A DNA stretch of 64,000 bases from Cryobacterium sp. Y57 (GTDB taxonomy: Bacteria > Actinomycetota > Actinomycetes > Actinomycetales > Microbacteriaceae), in the NCBI RefSeq assembly GCF_002929505.1, contig NZ_PJJL01000069.1, positions 198,041 through 262,040 on the forward strand. The letters run 5' to 3'. A program made the translations under genes and the position numbers. The notes beneath the pieces are model-generated. The model did not search any database, was not told the DNA's origin, and saw nothing but the letters and a program-made list of their open reading frames with translations. Below are positions 59,978-64,000 of the stretch, in pieces. How positions within the stretch are numbered: position 1 is the first letter of the stretch; every line of letters begins with the position of its first letter.

Positions 59978-59992
59978 TTGTAAGGTGTCTGG

Positions 59993-60256
59993 GTGAATGA
60001 AACAGCCCCGCCCTCTTTCGAGGACTACGACAATGCCCTAGCTTCAGTTCTTTTAGCGCGCAAGAAAAAGCTCGAGATGAACTTCCTCGAGCTATCCCTT
60101 GTCAGTGGCATTAAGTATCAGCAAGTCATGCGACTGGTGAACGGGCATCGTCCAATGCAGTTCAGTGAGCTCGTCGCTCTATGTCACGGGCTCGACATAC
60201 CAGTTCAGGAAGTCGCGCGATTGACCGAAGAGCGAGTGGCGAACACGTCTTCGTAG
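59993..60256 (+). CDS. XRE-family immunity repressor candidate
   Basis: 87 residues from GTG at 59993. LEMNFLELSLVSGIKYQQVMRLVNGHRPMQFSELV is an HTH core. TAAGGT at 59981-59986 sits 6 bp before GTG, so the mRNA is probably leaderless. The only rightward early gene, divergent from the Cro-like gene, so the likely lysogeny repressor. No C-terminal peptidase is present. Confidence 0.82.
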   Translation: MNETAPPSFEDYDNALASVLLARKKKLEMNFLELSLVSGIKYQQVMRLVNGHRPMQFSELVALCHGLDIPVQEVARLTEERVANTSS

Positions 60257-60405
60257 TTCGCCCCGCACTTCTGGATCAATAGGAACATCTTCCCGACGTG
60301 CATCTCACCGGCAGGAATTGTGGCTATGAGAGGGCAAGGTACGCCAGCAGTCACTGATGCGAACTCCAGTCTCGCCCGAACGGTTTCCATGTATTTCTGA
60401 TGCAT
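60205..60405 (-). CDS. Hypothetical protein between repressor and integrase, 66 aa
   Basis: MHQKYMETVRARLEFASV to SSVNRATS; GGGGA stands 7-8 nt before ATG. Overlaps the repressor end by 52 bp. Weakly supported; it may play a lysogeny role. Confidence 0.45.
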   Translation of the reverse strand: MHQKYMETVRARLEFASVTAGVPCPLIATIPAGEMHVGKMFLLIQKCGANYEDVFATRSSVNRATS

Positions 60406-60486
60406 TATTTTCCCCAGAATTTACCGCAGCCTGAGCTATTTCTCAGAGCATGGTTTGACAATACGCTTTGCCTCCGACATGGGTTT

Positions 60487-60518
60487 GTTTTAGGTCCTCA
60501 TTAATGAGGACCTAAAAC
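60487..60518. terminator. Perfect 32-bp palindrome after integrase
   Basis: GTTTTAGGTCCTC-ATTAAT-GAGGACCTAAAAC. Perfect dyad; on each strand the stem ends in an A/T-rich arm, fitting a bidirectional terminator or protein-binding site. Confidence 0.65.
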
Positions 60519-60541
60519 GAGATTAATACACATTTTCGCCC

Positions 60542-62020
60542 CTACTCTGGGGGTAATTCAAGAAATGGCAGCAGTGCAGAAATGGCCGTCATGCCTTCGC
60601 TGATCTGCTGATCATCGACATCGGTGTAATGCTCCACCATTGCGGCAGACCCATGGCCGAGGATTCGCATACGTGCACTCATGGGCACCTTGGCCTTTTG
60701 GAGAAGTGAAGCAGTCGTATGTCTTGCGTCGTGCAGTCGGGCGTCAGGTACGCCAGCGCGGGCCAGTACGGCGTGCCACGCAGCATTGTCGCGGCTCGGG
60801 TCCAGTGGTGCTCCATCGAGGGGGAGTAGGCGCCCATGCCTATCCATCTTCGGGTCGGCAGTCCAGACGAGCCCATGCGGGTTGGGCTCGTCTGCGCCTT
60901 CATTGACGCGCTGCGCGATGATCGACAGCAGCGGCTCGACTAGGGGGATGATACGCAAGCCTGCGGACGACTTCGGGCGCGACCACCAGAGCCCGCCCGT
61001 TACGTGTCGGTGCTCCCAGTCTGCCGGCGCATCGAGCTTTCGCTTAGGGCAGTCAGTCCCGCGCTTCTTGCCGCAGGTGTCATCCGTTCCGACGACCCGG
61101 CAGCCGTGCATCCATGTGAGGCGTTGCAACTGCCAGGACAGATCTAGCCAGAGTCCCGCGTTGCCGTTGTCGTCGGTTCGCTCTACGATCCGGTCAAGCT
61201 CGAGGCCGATCAGTTCACCTTGTCGGGCGCCGGTGAGTAGCGCGGCGGCCCATCGTGAACCGAGCCGATCCGCAGTTGTGGCATCGTCCGGGGCTGTGAG
61301 CACCGTCCTGAGCACTTGCACACCGTGGGCGGCTGTGAGGATGGTCAGCGTCGTTGCTCGCTTCCTCGGCGGCTTGGTGAGCGTTGCCACGTTCTTGGTT
61401 ATGCGGCCCTCGCGCACGGCATCAGTCAGCGACGCTGTGAGTACGTTGTGGGCATACAGCGCAGTAGTCGACGCGAGGCCCTTATCCATGATGTCGGCGG
61501 CCAATTGGCGAACATGCGCTGTGCTGAGCTGGTCAAGTCGCTTCGACCCGATCGACGGAATGATGTGCTTGGTAATTGTGGACCGGTAGTTGGCCGCGGT
61601 CTTCGGGCGTGCGTTCTTCGTCACGAACTCACGAAACCAATACTCGATCCACTTCTCGACACTCTCGCCCGATGTCGAGATGTCGCCGTTTAGGTCTAGG
61701 AGGCGGCGTTGTTTCAACAGCTCGGCCTCGACTAGGCCCTTCGTCTTGCGCTGAATCGTCTTGCGCCGGCGTTTACCTTTACCCGCTGGCAGTTCGATCG
61801 AAGCGCGCCAGAACTGCAACGGCTCGTTGAGGTCCGCAGGAACACGGAACACGGTCCCTGTTTTCTTGGCGCGCTTGTTTGGACCTTTGGCTGTGGGTCC
61901 TTTTGCTACTTGATTGAAGTCGTCGGCGGGGGACTGGCTCGGGTTGCTCTCGTCCCCCGCTGCGATCGTTTGTCGCCGTGCCCGCGTCTTCGGGGTTGCG
62001 GGCAGTTCTGTGCTCGTCAT
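60542..62020 (-). CDS. Tyrosine recombinase / phage integrase
   Basis: 492 residues. An SAM-like core-binding domain (WIEYWFREFVTKNARPKTAANYRSTITKHI) precedes a catalytic domain with Arg I in TGARQGELIGL, HxxR in HDARHTTAS, LGHGSAAM, and Tyr in EHYTDV. Its basic, Thr/Pro-rich N-terminus may contact arm sites. It integrates the phage at tRNA-Thr. It lies near attR. Confidence 0.95.
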   Translation of the reverse strand: MTSTELPATPKTRARRQTIAAGDESNPSQSPADDFNQVAKGPTAKGPNKRAKKTGTVFRVPADLNEPLQFWRASIELPAGKGKRRRKTIQRKTKGLVEAELLKQRRLLDLNGDISTSGESVEKWIEYWFREFVTKNARPKTAANYRSTITKHIIPSIGSKRLDQLSTAHVRQLAADIMDKGLASTTALYAHNVLTASLTDAVREGRITKNVATLTKPPRKRATTLTILTAAHGVQVLRTVLTAPDDATTADRLGSRWAAALLTGARQGELIGLELDRIVERTDDNGNAGLWLDLSWQLQRLTWMHGCRVVGTDDTCGKKRGTDCPKRKLDAPADWEHRHVTGGLWWSRPKSSAGLRIIPLVEPLLSIIAQRVNEGADEPNPHGLVWTADPKMDRHGRLLPLDGAPLDPSRDNAAWHAVLARAGVPDARLHDARHTTASLLQKAKVPMSARMRILGHGSAAMVEHYTDVDDQQISEGMTAISALLPFLELPPE

Positions 62021-62022
62021 GT

Positions 62023-62145
62023 TTACTCAATTCTGCAGGCTCTCCTGCTGTGTCTTCTTCTCCCGTGCGACGCCCACTCCGCCCCAGTCAGTGCTCCGAG
62101 GGATAGGGATCTTCTGCGCACAAAGACGTGGGTATTAGAATTCAT
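62023..62145 (-). CDS. Possible integrase leader peptide (40 aa)
   Basis: MNSNTHVFVRRRSLSLG to RRACRIE. GAGAGGA precedes ATG; the stop lies 2 bp before the integrase ATG. Very basic. It may be a leader that couples translation of integrase. Confidence 0.45.
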   Translation of the reverse strand: MNSNTHVFVRRRSLSLGALTGAEWASHGRRRHSRRACRIE

Positions 62146-62180
62146 GGTGTTCCTCTCTTGTCGATTGCTTGAGTGGAGCT

Positions 62181-62221
62181 GAAGCCAGAGGGTGTCGAGA
62201 CCTTCTGGCTTCTTCTTTTTT
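62181..62221 (+). terminator. Rightward intrinsic terminator near attR
   Basis: GAAGCCAGA pairs with TCTGGCTTC and is followed by TTCTTTTTT. No rightward gene lies just before it in the prophage; it may stop read-through between lytic and lysogenic ends or seal the tRNA side in the circular phage. Confidence 0.65.
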
Positions 62222-62246
62222 CGGGTACGTTCAGAGACTATCGTAG

Positions 62247-62269
62247 GTCAAGCCATTGTCAAGCCATTG
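62247..62269 (+). repeat. Right arm-type sites (tandem GTCAAGCCATTG)
   Basis: Two copies in tandem, 11 bp apart (62,247-62,258 and 62,258-62,269), matching the left-end site and flanked by an inverted CGTAGG/CCTACG. Confidence 0.6.
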
Positions 62270-62314
62270 ACCCTACGAATTGACCGGTATTGACCGGGTT
62301 TGACATGGCAACTT

Positions 62315-62330
62315 CCGCGTAATTACGCGG
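62315..62330. repeat. 16-bp perfect palindrome near attR
   Basis: CCGCGTAATTACGCGG, followed by TTTT, about 25 bp before the attachment core. Possibly a site for an accessory bending factor or a small terminator. Confidence 0.5.
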
Positions 62331-62354
62331 TTTTACGGGGCATTCTGACCCCCT

Positions 62355-62406
62355 AGCATCTCACTCGTAATGAGAAGGTCGTCAGTTCGATTCTGACAGG
62401 CGGCTC
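62355..62406 (+). repeat. Right attachment core with partial tRNA-Thr
   Basis: Exact duplicate of 25,181-25,232. It lacks the acceptor 5' strand and D arm, so it is a tRNA fragment and not a functional gene. Confidence 0.95.
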
Positions 62407-62719
62407 CACTAAAGTTCCGATCATTCTTCTCGAAACACCGTCGTCAATTGTCCCGTCCGCACCCCGGGGCGGAGGACCCGGACGCCTTCTAGCCTGTGAA
62501 TGAATACGGCATGGTCATGCAGTGTGCGCACGTCTGAGCCGCGGCCCTGAGTGTTGGCTGGCGCGCGGTCGCTACGGATATCGATCCGGGTTGATCCGGT
62601 CTGATTCGTGGTGTTCGCTACCACCTGGCCGTCTCCGCTGGTCTGCGGTACATGGATTGAGTCCGGCCCCGGGTCAGCGCGAGAGCCGCGAGTTCCGCTC
62701 GAAGGGCTAGCCTGTAATA
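62407..62719. other. Host intergenic region after attR
   Basis: No gene supported. CTAGCCTGT occurs twice, near 62,490 and just before the TDT start codon; the second gives a TAGCCT -10 about 9 bp before ATG, suggesting near-leaderless expression. Confidence 0.35.
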
Positions 62720-63793
62720 ATGGCGTCCGAGCGAAGTGTGCGAGTGCGCGCCGCCGTACGCACGATGCCACCTGGATATTTCGCCATGGTCATGGCCACC
62801 GGCATCCTCTCGATCGGCATGAACCTGATCGGGGTCGCAGGCCTCAGCTACGCGCTCCTAGTGGTCTGCGCCGGAGCTTATCTGGCGCTCCTGGTGCTGA
62901 CTGCATGGCGGTTCGTGGCGTTCCGATCAGACTTTCTCGATGACATGCACGACCCGAACCGGGGATTCCAGTTCTTCACCTTCGTCGCCGGCACCAATGT
63001 GCTGGCTGCGCGTTTGGCCGTGGAAGGTTGGTTTCTTGCGGCAACGGTGCTCTTGGGCGTGTCTGGTGTGGCCTGGGTTGTGCTCGGTTATGCGGTGCCC
63101 TGGCTCGCCGTACTGGGCCGCACGGCACGCCCCGTACTCGGGTCGGCAAACGGAACCTGGTTTATCTGGGTCGTTGCGAGCCAGTCGGTCGCCGTCGTGG
63201 CAGCGGCACTCGAACCGGTCGCGGGCGATGCCAGGGCGCTGCTCGCGGTGCTGGCCATATTGTCGTGGTCGGTCGGCATTTTCCTCTACGGAGCCGCTGG
63301 GGTGTTCGTCTCACTGCGCTTGATGCTCTACACACTGCGGCCGGAAGATCTCGATCCGCCGTACTGGGTATCGATGGGCGCCTGCGCGATCACAGTTCTG
63401 GCCGGCGCCCGCATCGTCGAAATGGCGGATGCTCCGATGGTAAGCGCGACTCGCGGACTGGTCGGCGGCATATCCGTGATGTTCTGGGCCTTCGCGACCT
63501 GGCTCATCCCCGTGCTCATCGCCGTGGGAATTTGGCGTCACTTCAAACGCCACGTACCACTGCGCTATCAAGCGACACTGTGGAGCATCGCGTTCCCCGT
63601 CGGAATGTATGCCGTCGCCGGAATCTATCTGGGTCAGGCCGACACGCTGCCGCTCGTCGGCGAGATTGGTACCGTCACGCTGTGGGCTGCGCTGGTCGTC
63701 TGGCTTCTCGTTTTCACCGCGATGGCGCGCCAACCGATCCGGGCAGGTCGCGTCCGACATGATGCCCAACGGCGCGAGAACGCCCGTCGGTAG
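62720..63793 (+). CDS. TDT/SLAC1-family transporter (tellurite resistance/C4-dicarboxylate type)
   Basis: 357 residues, about ten transmembrane helices from MPPGYFAMVMATGILSIGMNL onward. PGYFAMVMATGILS and WSIAFPVGMYAVA are family marks. It exports or imports an anion such as tellurite, malate or sulfite; substrate unknown. First host gene after the prophage. Confidence 0.9.
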   Translation: MASERSVRVRAAVRTMPPGYFAMVMATGILSIGMNLIGVAGLSYALLVVCAGAYLALLVLTAWRFVAFRSDFLDDMHDPNRGFQFFTFVAGTNVLAARLAVEGWFLAATVLLGVSGVAWVVLGYAVPWLAVLGRTARPVLGSANGTWFIWVVASQSVAVVAAALEPVAGDARALLAVLAILSWSVGIFLYGAAGVFVSLRLMLYTLRPEDLDPPYWVSMGACAITVLAGARIVEMADAPMVSATRGLVGGISVMFWAFATWLIPVLIAVGIWRHFKRHVPLRYQATLWSIAFPVGMYAVAGIYLGQADTLPLVGEIGTVTLWAALVVWLLVFTAMARQPIRAGRVRHDAQRRENARR

Positions 63794-64000
63794 CCCTCGG
63801 CGAGAGGGCTGAAGTCTGCCAGGTCTATTCCGGCGAGAGGGTGCCGTTTCGACCTGAGATGGAACGCGAACCGTGCGGGAGTATCCGTTTGCATGCGAGA
63901 AGCCATCTTTGGTCCTTTGGCCGAGGTCATGTCCCGTTGAGTGGTGTTGTTTCCCGCTCCTGAGTGTTGCTGCGTTAACGTAGCGAGCCACCGTGGGATG
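63794..64000. other. Terminal non-coding stretch
   Basis: A small hairpin (CCCTCGGCGAGAGGG, about 63,797-63,811) lies just after the TDT stop and may end transcription. Antisense frames overlap the TDT gene and look spurious. Confidence 0.35.

Larger units (their letters stand above)
25181..62406. mobile_element. Siphovirus-type prophage in tRNA-Thr
   Basis: Bounded by exact 52-bp repeats of the tRNA 3' portion. It holds integrase, a repressor pair, recombination, replication and methylation genes, a complete head and tail set (terminase, portal, scaffold, capsid, connectors, tail tube, chaperones, tape measure, tail tip) and an endolysin. Every core gene is open. The gene order is HK97-like with a long non-contractile tail; no sheath or baseplate genes are seen. 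Confidence 0.95.

Noticed and set aside
62355..62406. Second tRNA-Thr gene
   Set aside because: Only the 3' two-thirds are present; the acceptor 5' strand and D arm are missing, as expected for an attachment core.
63311..63991. Leftward frames opposite the TDT transporter
   Set aside because: Antisense to a motif-rich membrane protein; no start signal.

Overview
The window is a high-GC actinobacterial chromosome segment. Gene content and order point to Microbacteriaceae or a close relative. The supporting signs are a topA-tmk-holB block, a Tad locus of the actinobacterial kind (DUF4244 and Rv3654c-like genes), a 6C small RNA, a bifunctional PASTA penicillin-binding protein beside a metallophosphoesterase, and frequent GTG starts. 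This is inference from synteny; no 16S rRNA or species marker is present.

Host left arm (1-25,158). From 1 to 5.8 kb lies an envelope and polysaccharide cluster: a partial O-antigen-ligase-like membrane protein, a hexapeptide acetyltransferase, a YdcF-type protein, an OatA-like acyltransferase, a Tat-exported alpha/beta hydrolase, a VanZ protein and an apparently internally deleted DHA2 transporter. tRNA-Pro(CGG) follows at 5.9 kb. From 6 to 14 kb are a metallophosphoesterase, a class A PBP, a 55-residue protein, a RidA protein, a second acyltransferase and acetyl-CoA synthetase (acs). From 14 to 18 kb are a 6C RNA and a compact Tad operon. From 18 to 24.8 kb are topA, tmk, holB and a TAP-type lipoprotein hydrolase.

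Prophage (25,181-62,406, about 37.2 kb). A siphovirus-type prophage sits in the 3' half of tRNA-Thr(CGT). A 52-bp piece of the tRNA is repeated exactly at both ends. Nearly everything is transcribed leftwards. Reading right to left there is: tyrosine integrase; a divergent two-repressor switch with repeated operators; a dense early operon of small, start/stop-overlapping genes (HNH nucleases, three DNA methyltransferases, YqaJ exonuclease with a Bet/RecT annealase, RusA resolvase, replication initiator and loader candidates, SSB); a metallophosphoesterase; a rightward lipoprotein moron; HNH plus terminase; portal, MuF-like protein, scaffold and capsid; connectors; tail proteins with a probable -1 frameshift chaperone pair; tape measure, tail tip and fibre; and an M23 endolysin with small membrane proteins. 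All expected morphogenesis genes are open, so the prophage looks intact.

Host right arm (62,407-64,000). One complete gene, a TDT/SLAC1-type transporter, with short non-coding flanks.

The points most worth following are the repeated Cys-rich HGT module shared by adjacent early proteins, the leaderless operator/promoter switch, the paired integrase arm-type repeats, the ribosome-site-sequestering hairpin before the tape measure gene, the lipoprotein moron and the structured non-coding stretch near 59.2 kb.
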